In this document: piece after piece, positions 1 to 12,530 of the stretch
Position numbering within the stretch: position 1 is the first letter of the stretch
Layout: each line of letters opens with the position of its first letter
Source: Varanus komodoensis
Lineage: Eukaryota > Chordata > Lepidosauria > Squamata > Varanidae
Length of the DNA: 64,000 nt
Assembly (NCBI RefSeq): GCF_004798865.1
Contig: NW_025335641.1
Location: 13,185,015-13,249,014 of the forward strand
Direction of reading: 5' to 3'
The notes under the pieces: generated by a model
Seen by the model: only the letters and a program-made list of their open reading frames with translations
Told to the model about the DNA's origin: nothing
Database searches by the model: none
Program-made: the position numbers and the translations under genes

Positions 1-2570
1 AGGCCTTCTTGATGGGATCCATATCCACAAATACTTAAGAAGGGTCGATCCATGTGTGCCTTATTTTAGACCTTTAATGCAAAGTGCATGATATTTAAGC
101 TTAACTGCACCACTATTTCTTTCTGCTTTCTTAATGATATGTTTCTGATTGGCAAACCGAGAATGCATGAAGTCATTTCTCAACGCCAAATGCCTGGTAG
201 TGCTTCTGTAGCTGGGCAAATTGGTTTACTCAAGACTGCTGTCTTGTATTTATACATGCAACACATTTGCCTGTCCCATTTATATCCCACAAACCTATGG
301 GGGAAGCATGGATGATGTTTCCCCAGTTTCTCATTCTTAATACTGGAAGCGTGTTGCAGCCTATTGCACATCTGTCCGGAATGTTTAAAAAGTCCATACA
401 AAAATAGGATGACCATTAGGAACAAATTTCACCTAATTACATGGATTTTTGTACATGTTCCAGTGCCATGCACTGCTCAGCAACCTTGCTGTTGAATCTT
501 TCACCAGCTGAATCATCCACATGATGCTCTTTAAGGGTTACCCCACACATGATGCACCCTTTTTGTAGGTGAGTTTTTCCGAAGTCATGCATTTGTGTGC
601 ACATTTCCCCTATTCTATGAATTTGTCAAATATATATACACCCCCTTTCTATTTGCAAATTGGAGTGCAAAATTTGGAATACTGTAAACAACAACTTAAT
701 ATTTTTATTCTGAAACTGAGAATTTTGTAAATTAGCATTAAATTGCAACCCCAATTAATCTCTCACCTATTCCTAATAGATAAACCGATATAAATGGCAT
801 TGCGGGAAGGAATTAACAGACTGACCTAGATTGCTCAAACTGCTAACCCACCATGGTGAACATGGCAGGGCTAAATCACTGGTTCACTTTCCCTGTTCAG
901 TCATGTCCAGGAACCATTTTGACTCACGGTGGCTTCCTCCTCTTTTTGCCTGGTGTCTACAGGAGATCACATTGCACTATCTCCTTTTTGACAGTAACTG
1001 ACAACCCCTCCAAGCAGCCAAAATGTGATGCAACCAGAAAATGGAAAAGTGCAACTAAATCAGTACGACTCAGACAGGGACATGGCTGGCACACCACGCA
1101 GAATTATGCAAACACACAATTCAGCAGGGCACCTGATAATCCGGGGACAATGTTGGTCTGAAGAGCACCTGCACGTTATCCTCAGAATGCCACTTGTATT
1201 CCCATGTGAAAAACGTCCTTCACACATACACACCATTTGTTTCAGAGAATGTAATAAAGTCAGCTCCGGGGCAGTTCTTCCATGCCTGCCCGAGCTGTTG
1301 AGATCCCACTCAGCACAAGCACCCTAACAGGGTGCAAGATTGCAGTGAAAAGCACAATGAATAGTTTTGCCTTTATTTGTACCTGAACGGTTAAAGAAGC
1401 ACACAGTCTACAGTATTTAAATGCAAACTGGATTAGATTAGTTTTTCTGAATGATGCAGATAATGGGATTAGATAACAGCAAAGTCTGGCCTTCCTCCAT
1501 CTCAGTACTCAGTATTGTAGGTTTATGCTTTGAAATCACCTTAAAACAGACAAAGTCAAAGCCAGCTTACCTTAAGCAGTTCTATCCTACGAGTATATTC
1601 AGCTCTTGCCCTGACACATATTGTGTGTATCCCACTCATATGATAGGATCCATTTTTGACATTTTCTTTGAAGTCATTGGGTATAAGAATAGTCCAACCC
1701 ATAGGGAGAAACTTTAATACTTAAGAAGAAACTTATGGAGAAGTTTAAATGCAATTGTTCAACAGTAAATGGAGATGGTGCAACTAAGAACGGGGGGGGG
1801 GGGGTGCATTGGACAATTGAAGAAAACCAAGGATAAGAGTAGGCCAGTATCAATAGTTCTGCCCAGTCGCTGCTCAGCTGAACTGGGCTCTTGATGCACA
1901 TCAGACAACTCTGACGGAACTTGTTTTTGAAGAGTCCCCAGAGGCCAGCATTTCCATATGCTGGAAAGCTGTCAATTATCATTGCAAGTGTGTGCATGCA
2001 CACTTCTACGTGAAAGACAGATAGGATGTGCTGCTTTATGCTTACCCCATACGCCCATATATAAACACTACATGAAAACTAGACAAAATATAATTTTAGG
2101 CTTCGAAGAATACATAGAAGTAAAGCTGAGTTTAGAGCAGGGTAAATACTGAGAAATATTTAGACAACCCTGGTGCTCCTAAAGACCTGTACACATACAT
2201 ATTTTTGGGATTACAACACAATGACAAGAGGCACAATTTAATTCAGAGGTAGGCAGACTTAAGCCATTGATTATGATGCAGCCAGGATGAAACACTTCTT
2301 ATTTCCCTTGATTTCAGTGGGTGAAGCTTATGAATGCAGTAAATCATCTTGCTGAAATTCAGGGGACTGAGAAGCGCTTCAGTCTGGATCATTCTGGGCC
2401 ACCGAGTCTGTTCTACTTAGCACAGTAGCTCCTCTCAGGTATTACTTGCAAGGCGGTGTGTACACTGGCTATATGAGCAAGTGGAGTGGGGCATGGGCCA
2501 CCAGAGGTGGCATGAGTAGCATGGGCCCAGCACTCGCTGACCTTCTATGGCTTTGCAACGTATTGCTGTG
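1..2570. other. No recognised gene or repeat
   Basis: AT-rich non-coding sequence. Open frames on either strand stay at or below about 110 codons and show no domain, signal peptide or splice-supported exon that I recognise. The only low-complexity feature is a run of 13 G at 1792-1804. I see no CpG-rich promoter, RNA gene or dispersed repeat here, although a strongly diverged repeat could be missed by eye. Confidence 0.5.
1792..1804. repeat. Poly-G tract (G13)
   Basis: Thirteen consecutive G residues in otherwise AT-rich sequence. The length of such a tract is often unreliable in assemblies. Confidence 0.9.
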
Positions 2571-2648
2571 GCATATGGCCATCCTGGGTATGGATGATGG
2601 GAGTTCTAGTCCAACACATCTGGAGGCCAACAGGTTGGGGGAAGGAGG
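2571..2648. mobile_element. hAT-type MITE fragment
   Basis: The stretch contains GATGGGAGTTCTAGTCCAAC followed by ACATCTGGAGGCCAACAGG and TTGGGGGA. This matches the right half of the common squamate hAT MITE, whose consensus I recall as ending with a pairing of ...AACACATCTGGAGG and a terminal ...GGTTGGGGAAGGCTG. The left half is missing. The same family occurs as a complete copy at 21697-21832. Confidence 0.6.
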
Positions 2649-2700
2649 GTAGAAGATATATTATGATTAACTCTTTAAAGTTTGGTATAAATGATCTAAT

Positions 2701-3688
2701 CAGGGGTGGCCAAACTGAGACTCGCAAGCCACATGCAACTCTTTGGATTTATTTTGCAGCTTGCAGAGGGCTTGGAGCCCCCCTGCCTCCCCCAGTGCAG
2801 GTCCCAGTGATGGCATGGGCATGATTTTGGTGAGCTCAGTGAGGCTGCCATCCCATCCCGCTCTCTTCCTGAGGTTCAGGAAATGGATGTGGTCCTATCT
2901 CTGGTGGAGGAGCCCAGGACGGAGCAGATCAAGTCTGCCATCTGGTCCATCTTTGGCTTCTTCACCAGGGGTAGGAATGTAGCCAAGGTGGTCACCACTG
3001 GAGATGCCAAGATGATGCCACTACTGGCAGAATAGCCGCCACTGCTGCTACCACCTCCAATAGCACCACTGGATTTGCCTCCTGGAGCTGTGACAGAAAT
3101 AGAACCATATAAGCGGCTTTGCTCTTGTCAGCAGGAGTGCCATGGGGCAAGCTGACTTTAAAGAGCCAGCTTTGAAAGACGTATCTTACCCATTCCTGAA
3201 TTTGGAGAGATTGGGGACCAGTGGCAGCTCCAAAGAGAATTTGTGTTGATTATGTGACAGCCCCTGAAGATGGCTATCTCACTGCTTGCTTGCCTCTTCT
3301 GCAGCTCCTTCAAAGGTCCCTGATAGGACATGGCCTTCAAGTTAGAATTCTAGCAAAGGATTCTCAGCACTTCTCACTAAACTGTAATTGCCAGGATTCT
3401 GTCTGTGACAACAGTAACCCACTATTTCTATTTATATGACATTTGCTTTGACTAGTTCTTGTTTCTAAACATCCTTTTCCTTGGGAAGGGAATCCCACAT
3501 TAGTGTTCCAGGTGTCTATGTATCTTATCATGCATATTTAAAAAATCATACACAAGCAAGAACACCATTCCATATAAGTCATAATACTTAAATAATAATA
3601 AATAAGGATTTGTTCATGCCTTGTGGCTCTCAAACATCTGACATTAACCATATGTGGCTCTTCCATTGACCAAGTCTTGACACCTCAG
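2701..3688. mobile_element. hAT DNA transposon, degraded, about 1 kb
   Basis: The left end reads CAGGGGTGGCCAAACT, a classical hAT terminal inverted repeat. The right end, TGTGGCTCTTCCATTGACC then AAGTCTTGACACCTCAG, is the diverged inverted partner. Both ends also carry the subterminal 'ctcgcaagccacatgcaactctttgg' / 'tgtggctctcaaac...atgtggctctt' motif typical of this family (shown here only in part). The 8-bp flanks (2693-2700 and 3689-3696) no longer match well, which suggests an old insertion. The interior holds a possible remnant of a BED zinc-finger coding region near 2835-3090. It is far shorter than an autonomous hAT (about 2.5-4 kb), so it is an internally deleted copy. Confidence 0.65.
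2835..3090 (+). pseudogene. Possible BED-type zinc-finger remnant of a hAT transposase
   Basis: Inside the hAT ends, one frame reads ...EEPRTEQIKSAIWSIFGFF then TRGRNVAKVV, and the next frame after about 3045 gives TTSNSTTG. In hAT transposases a BED finger begins with a K-S-x-[IV]-W-x-x-F pattern and ends with a T-S-N-[LM]-x-x-H-L pattern. The order and spacing fit, but the expected Cys pair between them is not present in the surviving text, a stop ends the first frame near 3035, and a frameshift separates the halves. I therefore regard this as a dead N-terminal fragment. It could be coincidental; a translated search against hAT transposases would settle it. Confidence 0.3.
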
Positions 3689-5085
3689 CCATATATATAG
3701 AAAGATTGCAACATATAGGTAGTTTTAATCTCTATTACAGGCAGTGAAATCAAGCAGATGGGCTCCAGTTTGACAAGTTTGTGATTCTTGGAACAAGCTG
3801 ACCCTGGCTCTAGTCCCTGGGAATGAGATTCTGAGAAGGCTTTTCTGCCTTCTGTTCTAGGTAACATTCACACTAGGCCATATGTCTAGCCAGGTTTTGC
3901 TAAACTAGACAGGTAAAAATGTAAATCAGTAGACCCAAATCTTCTTATTATAGTCTCAGATTCTGGCCTAACAATAGCCCAGCTCTGCCATAGATCTGAA
4001 AATTAATGTCTTTTAATTAGAGAGGGGACTGTAGGTCAGTTAAAGTTTCCTCCTATTACAGACGTCTTTGTCCCTGTGTGAGTTATTTAGACATAGAATT
4101 GGGAGGTAATCGAAGCTAAGTTAATTCACACAAGAACAGGCCCTGACTAAATTATAGCACCATGGAATGAGAAATAGGTAAGGGAGAGAAAGGAACTAAG
4201 CTACATATAATGTCTTCATTCTAAACCAATGAGCCTCTTTAAGCTAGAATGAGGGCTTGGCATATGAAAGAGAGAGAAAGAGCTCCATGCAGGGTCTGGG
4301 CCCTGGCTTTTAAAAGAATTTCATCAGATAGACACTCTCTGAGTAATACATTCCCATCGTGTTCCACTTCAGTGTTATTTTATGAATTAGTCATCTCTCT
4401 AATGTCTAAATTAGTTGCATTTCAAACTTTACTTTCGGGTTACAGAATGGAATACCAAATTTCTCCTTAAATTATTTATTCCTGTATAATATACCATTAA
4501 GCCTGCAGAAAATGCCCTTTGCCACTGTGAAATAGGTTTTAAAATGATCTGACCAGAGACAGCTTGATTTTGCCTGCACCTCCACTAAAGATCTCTTGCT
4601 GGTTTGTTTTTTGTTTATGCCTCAAAGCAGGTTCCTATTGCGAAGCTGACAATATTGTTTGATTGATTGATTGATTTTTATTTTTATCTGCCCCCCCACA
4701 CCAGTTAGCCATATTAAGGTATCAAAATAATTGATGGATTTCTTTAAACAAATATAAGCAACTAAAGGAAAAATCTGTAAGGCAGTGACAAAGTTAGTGA
4801 TTTGATTTGCTTAAATTCGATCTGCTTAAATTGCTTTACATTTTAGGTATTGGAACTGTTATGCTGTTTTTAATTGCATTGTGTTGGTATAAATTCTGTG
4901 AACTACACAAAAACTTTGACTGTTGGGGAGTATAAAAATGAAATTAATCTTCATCTAAGAATCAGTTATTTCTGAATACAAATGCTTAGCACTGAATCTG
5001 GTTCAGAAGTTTCTCTTAGCTTCCTAAATATGTACATTCAATGACATGTTAATTCTAAATCTAATTTTTCAATGTGAATTTAGTT
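3689..5085. other. No recognised gene; short TTGA repeat
   Basis: Non-coding AT-rich sequence. A short (TTGA)n run with T-rich continuation lies at about 4658-4682 and is followed by a C-run, which might be the worn 3' end of an L2-like LINE in minus orientation. Nothing else is recognisable. Confidence 0.45.
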
Positions 5086-5087
5086 AT

Positions 5088-5312
5088 GGATTATATTTAT
5101 ATCTCACCTTTTTTCCTTCCAAGGAACTTAAGGTGGCTTACATCTTCCTCCTCCTGTCAAGCTTATCTGCACAACAACAGCCCTGTGAGGTAGGTTGAGC
5201 TGAGAGTCTGTGCCTGGCCCAAAGTCACCCAGTGAGCGCCATGGATGAGTGGGGACAAGAACCTGGATCTCCCAGGTCTCCAGTCCAGCTACTTCTACAC
5301 CACACTGCCTAT
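5088..5312 (-). mobile_element. tRNA-derived MIR-like SINE
   Basis: On the minus strand this reads as a tRNA-type head with an A box in the 'GGTGTAGAAG' region (plus CTTCTACACCACACTGCC) and a B box in GATCCAGGTTC. It continues through a body corresponding to plus 'GCCCAAAGTCACCCAGTGAG' and 'CAACAGCCCTGTGAGGTAGG'. It ends with an L2-like tail (plus TTATATTTATATCTCACC). This is the standard squamate MIR-like SINE. RNA polymerase III would have transcribed it. The copy is nearly full length; related copies lie at 11925, 23781, 25775, 57165 and 62490. Confidence 0.75.
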
Positions 5313-8300
5313 GTTGGTGGCTGGAATGGCATACATAAAGGAAAATCTACCCTTTCCTTTGTGGACTCTTAAGGACATTAACAACATCTATGAAACATTA
5401 ATGTAGCTTTTACTTCACTTTGATTTTTAAAGGAAAGGAAAAGGCAAAATTGCCCATGTTTAATAATGTCAACATTGCAATGGTTCCAATTACATTCTGA
5501 AATTGACAGCAAAATGAACTGAGAGCAACGGTCCTTTAATTAGGCACCATATCCTAGGTTCACCCAATAATGTGCTATGTTATCCACAGGGGACTGGGCA
5601 GCATTCATTGAATCAGTAATAAAAGATCAAATGTTTTTGTTGGAGTAAATGTGCTGCTATATATTGGGAGTATGTCTTGGTGGCCGGTAAGATAAAAAGG
5701 CTAAAATGCTATCAATCACTTATCTAAAATCATTTCTAGACTGCCCATAAGGGTGGGAGCCTCTCAAGGTGGCACCCAAGATAAAAACCATACAAAGTGG
5801 ATCCAGTTGAAATCCTTTAAAGTAGATTACCGATGCAATCAATAAATGCAAAACCTACCAAACAATAGACCAGACACACAAAGAGGACCTGTGAAAACAG
5901 GTGGGCTTCAAAACTTTTTGGAAGATCCGTAAAGAAGGAGTCTGATATACAAGGGATGTGAGAAGTATCCATTTTGGGGATGGGGATCCACTGGATACCT
6001 TGGGTTCAGGTCCCCAGGCTCTGGTCCACTTGGAAGCAGCCATGAATTCACCTTCCAGGCAAGCACACATTGTGTGTATTTGCACAATGCTCTCCAGGAA
6101 TTGATGGATTCCCATCCCAAAAAAGATTCCTCACACACCCCTAGGCAAAACTGCACATTCTGGACAGGTAAGGTAGGGAGATCAAGGCATAGATTCCATA
6201 TGACCAAGATCTGGGCAGAAGGGGACATTGAAACTTTGCCTACACTTTCCCCCCAAACTCTTCCCTACGTATTCTTACCCTTGTGTAAGGGCTATTTCTG
6301 GTCATGGAAATTGGATGGCAGAAGGATACAACACTTCCCCTTTGCTCATTGGTCAGTTCTCTGATAGAAATTGCCTCACCATTTGCTACTTCCTGCCTTT
6401 GGCTGAGATCTCTGTTGGCCTCCATCAGCTTCCTTGTGTATAGATTTAGTAAGAAATAGGATAGCAGTGGAAATACCAGATAGACCTGTTGAAACTGTGA
6501 CCAAAACCCCGTGGAGCCTTTACACTCCAGTCAATTCTATTATCTCCTGCCAATTCCTTTCTGCCAGTGGTGAATCCCTCTGATCCATTTTCATAAGCAG
6601 GACCCACCATTTCCACAAAGGAAATGAAGTATTCACTTGGAGAAGTGCCCAAATGAGTAAAAACAAGTTGCATTGTCCATTTTCTTTTTGTGAAACCAGC
6701 ATTTGTACTTGTTTTAGGTTGCTTTGGGAATGCTGACATTAAACAAGTAGTGGAGAGCACTCACTCAAGGGAATTGGCAGGGTAGAAGAGAATCTGCAGA
6801 GGGTGGAAGAGAATCACCCATTGGATTCTGCCATGTGTCTCCAATTATAGCAGTTTCTGAAGCTGCAACTGGAAAACAAATATATATACAAGAAAGATCT
6901 CCCTGAATTCTGTGGGCCTGGACAAATTATTTAGATGCCACTAAGGTGCTGCGCCGTGTGATCTCCCTGTGATGAGCAGTATGCTCAGAAACAACCACTC
7001 TGATTTTACATTCTCTTTGGAGAAGCTCCATACCTACTTAATATGCTGAACACTGTAGAAAAGAAATTGGAAAGATATTTGTATTGATATTGTTCTGGTG
7101 GTTAGTTATTTTAATATTCAAAGTAAGCACACCATTGAAATGATCCCAGAATATAATACAGTATTTACCCACCGTTTCCCAAACATATTAATACTAACAT
7201 TTACTTAGTTTTCCTAAGCTATTTTCAGAATAGCTGAGAGGGTTAAATTTCTAATAAAATTTGAGAGGGTTTAAATTTTATTCACAGAGCCTTTGTCCAC
7301 AAAGAATAAGCTAAATTGAATGAGCAGGGATGGGGGAGAGAAATAAGTGAGAAAAAAAACTAAGCTTTTGCTTTCTGTCACTGTTATCCCAAGCGTCCCT
7401 GGAGTTGGTGTTTTGCTTACCAGCAGATAGGATGAATGGTCCAAGGAGGAAGAAGTAATGATAAAAGGGTACAGGGATTTGAGGTGGGTTTCTTTTCAAA
7501 CTTTGGTTTGTTCCTTTACATTTTATGTCTATTTTTATACCGTTTCAGCTCTCCATTCTGGGAATGGACAAACCTTTCATTTTGGCTGTTTCCTGCACTG
7601 GAATTGTTTCTGTCTCAACCACTTTCTCCCTTATATTTGAAGAACTTGGGTAGTTTTAGTGTACTCTTATAAAAATGATCTGAACTGAATTTCCCACTGA
7701 TTAATGCTGATCAAGTTGCGTAGACACAGCAATTCCCAGCATATGGAGGGCCCTAATGTAGTAGCCCGAAGCAAAATGGTCACCCAACTCTAGTCCATTC
7801 CTTGGGGGCTACAGAAGTGAGGGGAGGCCTCTGTGACACTGCTACTAGCCAGAGCCACAATCCTGTCCACTCAATCCATTGCCTCCCCCTGCAAATTTGT
7901 ATCCAAAGGGATGTAAGTACTGATTAAAAACTCTCCTCTTGATTCCAGCTTTGGCAAGCTTAATTTCCTTCTCTATTGTTCTTTGACACTTTCTTCTTAT
8001 TTTTAAAATTGTAATCCTGATGTTTTATTTGGGTCTATGTACCCTGCCTAGTTAATTTAGAACTGGTAAATAGCAATACTTCATCCAGGTCATCTGTTGA
8101 CTGGAGCTGTTGTCTTCCATCTCTCACTTTCAGTGGAAGTCCCTTTGGAAAACCAGCAGCATTAACACCAAAACCTCTTATTCTTGGGCAGTTGCCAGAG
8201 TTCCAAGGGCCTGGCAAGGTCCTACTGCTCATTTGTTATTCTCTTTTGTATGTGAGAAAAAGAGTTTCTGAAAATTATAATGAAAACAAAAACCACAAAG

Positions 8301-9700
8301 AAGAACAAAGGAGAGAGGGGTAAAATGAAAGGAAAAATGAAAAAAAAAATCCCTTATGGTTTTCATCAAATAAAGTTTAAATATACCAATGAACAGAATT
8401 ACATATGAAATTTATGCCTATATACATTACATGTATGTAAGAAAATGACTTTCTACTTACTCCCTCTAAATAGCACCTATTCAAAATTTGAAAGTGTCAT
8501 TAAGTCCTCAATCCAATTTATTATTGGAGCTGTTCATGTGTCCTTCTAGTCTAGTATTATCAGTCTTTTAATGTTGGATTACTTACATCCACATATTACA
8601 TTAACTGGTGTATTAAGTTGCCAGAGATGGGTGAATAATTAAGAATAAATTGTATAGCACTCTTTAATATTTTAATAATGTCCCAGCATGAAATTTATCC
8701 ATATTATAACCTCTTCCCAAAAGGAGGCAAGTAATGGGCATTGCCAGTGCATATGGATTATACAAACATTGTTACAGAATACCTCCAACAACTAACCAAC
8801 TTAACCATACCAAAGCAACCAAAGCACCTTAACCAAAGCCTTGATGAAAAGATGTTGTAGTGCCCAATAGACATGGAAAACAAGATTTTACTGAACGAGA
8901 TATAGACTAAGCCACGAACATTTCCAAAATGGATACTAATGCACTAACCCATTGACCAGTCAAGGGAGGGCATTCTAGTTCTCTATTCATTTGGCTTAGG
9001 ACTCCATGTATTATATTCATTCATCTGTATAAGTTCTTATGCATGTCACTGTATCTGATCAGCCTTAGCATGTACTTTTACTATCAGTGGAAACTCTGAA
9101 GCTGCCATAGCAGTAGGACCAAACCTAGATTCTATCTGATATTGCAATTGGAGGTACTACCATTCAGCCTTTGCTGGCTAATCACATGGGTTCCTCTACT
9201 CATGTCTCCCCTAGACCCAACTTTTGTTCACCCCCTGCTGGTCCAGTGCTCAGAGGAACACCAGAAAGCTGGGTCTAACTGCCATTTAAATTCTGCACAA
9301 TCCCATACCTCTAAAATGTTGTGGCAAATGAAAATGGCAGCCTCCAGTCATGCAATAATGCTCAGAACATTGACACTGGCTACCACCACTACCAGAAGTC
9401 ACTTTACCAAAGGGACTCTCAGTCCTGGAAATCAGGAGAGGTAGAGAATGCCATCAGTACATGGGCAAACCTGAGGAGCCCTCAAACTAAAGCTGCCCAG
9501 GGTGACCATGAATTCTACTTTATGGAAGTTGCTCTCCATCTCAAGGGTTGTCAGAGAACAGTCATATGTCTGAAGACATCTTCAGTCTGAAGAGCAGTGC
9601 ATTCAAGTCTGTTCAAAAGAGAACAAATCATAAGAGAAAATGGAGCAGTGACCGTGAACTTACCCAGCAACAGTTAGAGCTGGACAGTGGAAAGAGCAGG
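5313..9700. other. No recognised gene or repeat
   Basis: About 4.4 kb of non-coding sequence. Overlapping open frames of 86-106 codons around 5855-6364 and 9142-9590 occur on both strands and show no recognisable domain or codon signature, so I treat them as chance. An A-rich stretch near 8278-8350 is only low complexity. Confidence 0.45.
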
Positions 9701-9709
9701 AACACACAT

Positions 9710-9786
9710 CAGTGAGCAGTTTTACCTACTGAGGTGAGATATATTCACCTCAGTGAGCAGTTTTACCTACTGAGGTGAGATATATT
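9710..9786. repeat. Tandem duplication, 41-bp unit, 1.9 copies
   Basis: The block starting CAGTGAGCAGTTTTACCTAC at 9710 is repeated from 9751 with a period of 41 bp. The copies are identical until the second ends at about 9786. The unit contains 'tgaggtgaga' and 'tcacctca', so it also has short inverted symmetry. Confidence 0.9.
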
Positions 9787-11900
9787 GCATTTTCAATTTA
9801 AATTATATTAATGGCTTTTCAGGTGGCATCTATACACATGAACTGGCACATCCAAATGCAAATCCCTGTTTTCTCTTTTTAGGGACTCTTCTCTCTCTCA
9901 CTTTCTTTTTCTCAGCACTGCATTTGTGAATGCCTTGGAGTTCTCACTGAATTTTGCCAAAGAGAAATTTAGAGCCATAATTGGAGGGTCCTGCATGGGT
10001 GAACTATTCAAACAATTCTGGTGCAGCCAGTACTGTTCTTTCCAAACTGGCTGCGACCAGGTATGGGTTGGAGCTCCAATTCCCACCTCTAAGGTTGGAG
10101 CACTCCAACCTCAGATCTGGGGATCCTATGCCCTCCCCACCCCTGTCAGAGGGTCTGGGTTTCTCTTTATATTCCCAAATGCAGTTGTGCCTTTTCAATG
10201 TTCCACAGAGGTTGCAAATGTATTTGTTAAACTCATTACTCTCATCTGACAAGAGTACAGCACATTTCTCAAGATAATATGCTATTACGGACCCTTCTTT
10301 TGCACAGCAATAATTTGCTTTAAAAAATAGCAACAAGCTTCTGTGAGAAATCAGGGGGGTTCATTTGTCCTAGCTTAGTCAGGCAGTGAGAGGTAACTCT
10401 AAGAGTCTTGCTAATTAAGCCTTCTGTTGCTGGTTTAGACTCATCCCTTCCGCTGTGGAATCCAAAAATAAACCTTACAACCTTGCCAGATGCAAGACAA
10501 TGTGTGTAGGATGTATACCTAAGACAGCAAATAAGCAAACCGAAGATGTCAAGTGATAGATTTGTGGATTCACACTAATAGAATAACCAATCAATTTTTT
10601 AGCCAGAGGAGAAAAAGTGAGACTCAACAATTCATCTTTCTCACCAGCACCCCTATGCTCCAGCCCTGGACATCCAGAAGAGCTCCTACAACAAAGAATC
10701 TCTGGTTAGATGAAATTTCATGGCTAAAAATAATAATGATAACAAAGTGAATGTGTTATGCAAGAGAGTTAGTTATTATCTTTGAAGCCAAATGAAGTAT
10801 GTCTCCATATTAGCATGCTTCTCTGCCGCAGAAGAGAAATGAGTTTGCTTGCATTAATAACTTATCACTGCAACAACAACAAAAATGTGAAGTTAAAAAA
10901 TGAACTTGTGTTAAGGCGATGTAAATGAGCATAGGGTGAGAGACGCCCTGTTTCAAAACTGAAGGAAAGAAAAAGAACTAGTAAGTTCTGCATTGTAGTG
11001 CTGTTCCAAATGAGCACAATGCCATCATTAAACGGCAATATTTCAATGCAAATCTCCAACGAAGGAAAAGAAACACTAGAATATCAATTGAGTCCTAAAT
11101 GCTGCACAGTATTGATGTTCAGAAGATGTATTCCGCTCTGCTTGAAGCAGGGAACAACAACAAGCCGAGATGAATGTTACAGTGAGATGTCACAGGACTG
11201 GCTTGGGTGAGAAATCAAAGAGTTTTTGAGGATTAAGACAAGAAAGTCAAGGGTGATGAGGGGTGCAAAGTTGACTTCAGTCTAAATTATGAATTGCCCG
11301 GTGCAAATGTATGAAGTAGGAGAGATACACCTAAGTGTAGTACTGCACAATTATATGCATGTTTAATCACTCACAAATAGGACATCTGAGGAATCCAGAA
11401 CAGAGTCGAATCAGTTCAGATTTCTAGGAATCCGGGCTGTAGATCCTGCAGCAGACAGGTCTGTTCCAAGTTAAACAGATTCCTCAGACTTGTGTGGTGG
11501 TTTTTGTTTTGTTTTCCAGAGGGAGAGTTACACAAGTGTGCATAAGTATGTGTGCATTCATGCAAATGTAAATTTACAATAAAACTCATTCACAAATGAA
11601 GAAAATTCTTGTGTGGATACTCCAAATCTGTCAATAAGCAGATGACAGAATGAAGGATGCCTGACAATCAATGAAACACAGAATGGATTACTTAGATCCT
11701 TGCTCACAGGTACAAAAGGGACTGTGCTCTGTGAAATTTACTCCCAGGTAACAGATACCCAAGAATGTTCACCCATGAAATCCACCTGCCTTTCTGTCAA
11801 GCAAGGTGCTGCATCCAGTTGTTCCACATGTGTAAATGGTGGCATGCCACAAGATTTGGATGTTACTTTCTGATGTGGTTTTCTAGTGGCAATTCTAAAT
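9787..11900. other. No recognised gene or repeat
   Basis: Non-coding. Overlapping frames of up to 110 codons at 9926-10336 on both strands show no recognisable domain. A short segment near 11695-11755 with TTTACTCCCAGGTAAC resembles part of the dispersed palindromic motif seen clearly at 23420 and 41296, but it is too worn to call. Confidence 0.4.
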
Positions 11901-11924
11901 CTAAAGTAATGTTTATGCCTGCCC

Positions 11925-12105
11925 TTAGGATCCAGGATGCTTCACATGTTATCCTCACAGCAACAACAACAACAACCCTATCAAGTAGGTTGGGCTTTGA
12001 GGAAATGAATGGCCCAGTGACTGGTTCGTGCCATGGCTGAGTGGGAACTAGAACCTAGATCACCTGAGTCCCTGCTCTTAACCACTACACCACACTGGTT
12101 CATTA
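11925..12105 (-). mobile_element. tRNA-derived MIR-like SINE
   Basis: Plus-strand text contains CAACCCTATCAAGTAGGTTG, GGCCCAGTGACTGG and GCCATGGCTGAGTGGGAACT. It then has AGAACCTAGATCACCTGAGT and ends with TAACCACTACACCACACTGG. Reversed, this is a tRNA-like head with A box (CCAGTGTGGTGTAGTGG) and B box (GATCTAGGTTC), then the MIR-like body. A (CAA)n stretch at about 11960-11975 expands the body. The LINE-like tail is shortened. Confidence 0.75.
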
Positions 12106-12110
12106 AACCC

Positions 12111-12200
12111 AGAGTGGGAAAGCTATGGCCCTATAAATATTGATAGACTCCAGTTCCTATCATCCCTAGCCCACATGGCCAATTATGATTGGTGAGGTAG
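12111..12200. mobile_element. hAT-type MITE, left half
   Basis: Contains GAGTGGGAAAGCTATGGCCC, then AGACTCCAGTTCCTATCATC and CCTAGCCCACATGGCC. This matches the left half of the squamate hAT MITE family whose consensus has a terminal 'caggggtggg' and an inner 'ctccagttcccatcagccc'. The right half is lost. It abuts the SINE ending at 12105. Confidence 0.55.
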
Positions 12201-12282
12201 TTCAATAACATGTAGAGATTCACAATATTCTTATCCTAGCTTAAACTGTGCATTATTGAAGCCGTTGATTATTATTATTCTA

Positions 12283-12530
12283 AGTAAGTGTCAAATAGTT
12301 TGGCCACCTAATGAGAAGGGCTTACTGGAGAAGACCCTAATGCTGAGAACAATTGACGGCAAAAGAAGAAGGGGACGGCAGAGGAGGAGGTGGCTAGATG
12401 GAGTCACTGAAGCAGTCGGTGTGAGCTTAAGTGGACTCTGAGGGATGATGGAGGACAGGAAGGCCTGGAGGAATGTTGTTCATGGGGTTCCAATGGGTCA
12501 GATGCAACTCCACAACTAACAACAAATGTT
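12283..12530 (+). mobile_element. BovB LINE, 5'-truncated 3' end
   Basis: The sequence TTTGGCCACCTAATGAGAAG at about 12300 and the downstream GGAGGACAGGAAGGCCTGGA and ACAACTAACAACAAATG match the 3' end of the full-length BovB at 59236-62447 (read from its minus strand). It corresponds to the final part of the ORF (the RRRGRQRRRWLDGVTEAVG-like stretch is readable) plus the short 3' UTR. Severe 5' truncation is the normal outcome of target-primed reverse transcription. No clear target duplication remains. Confidence 0.85.
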
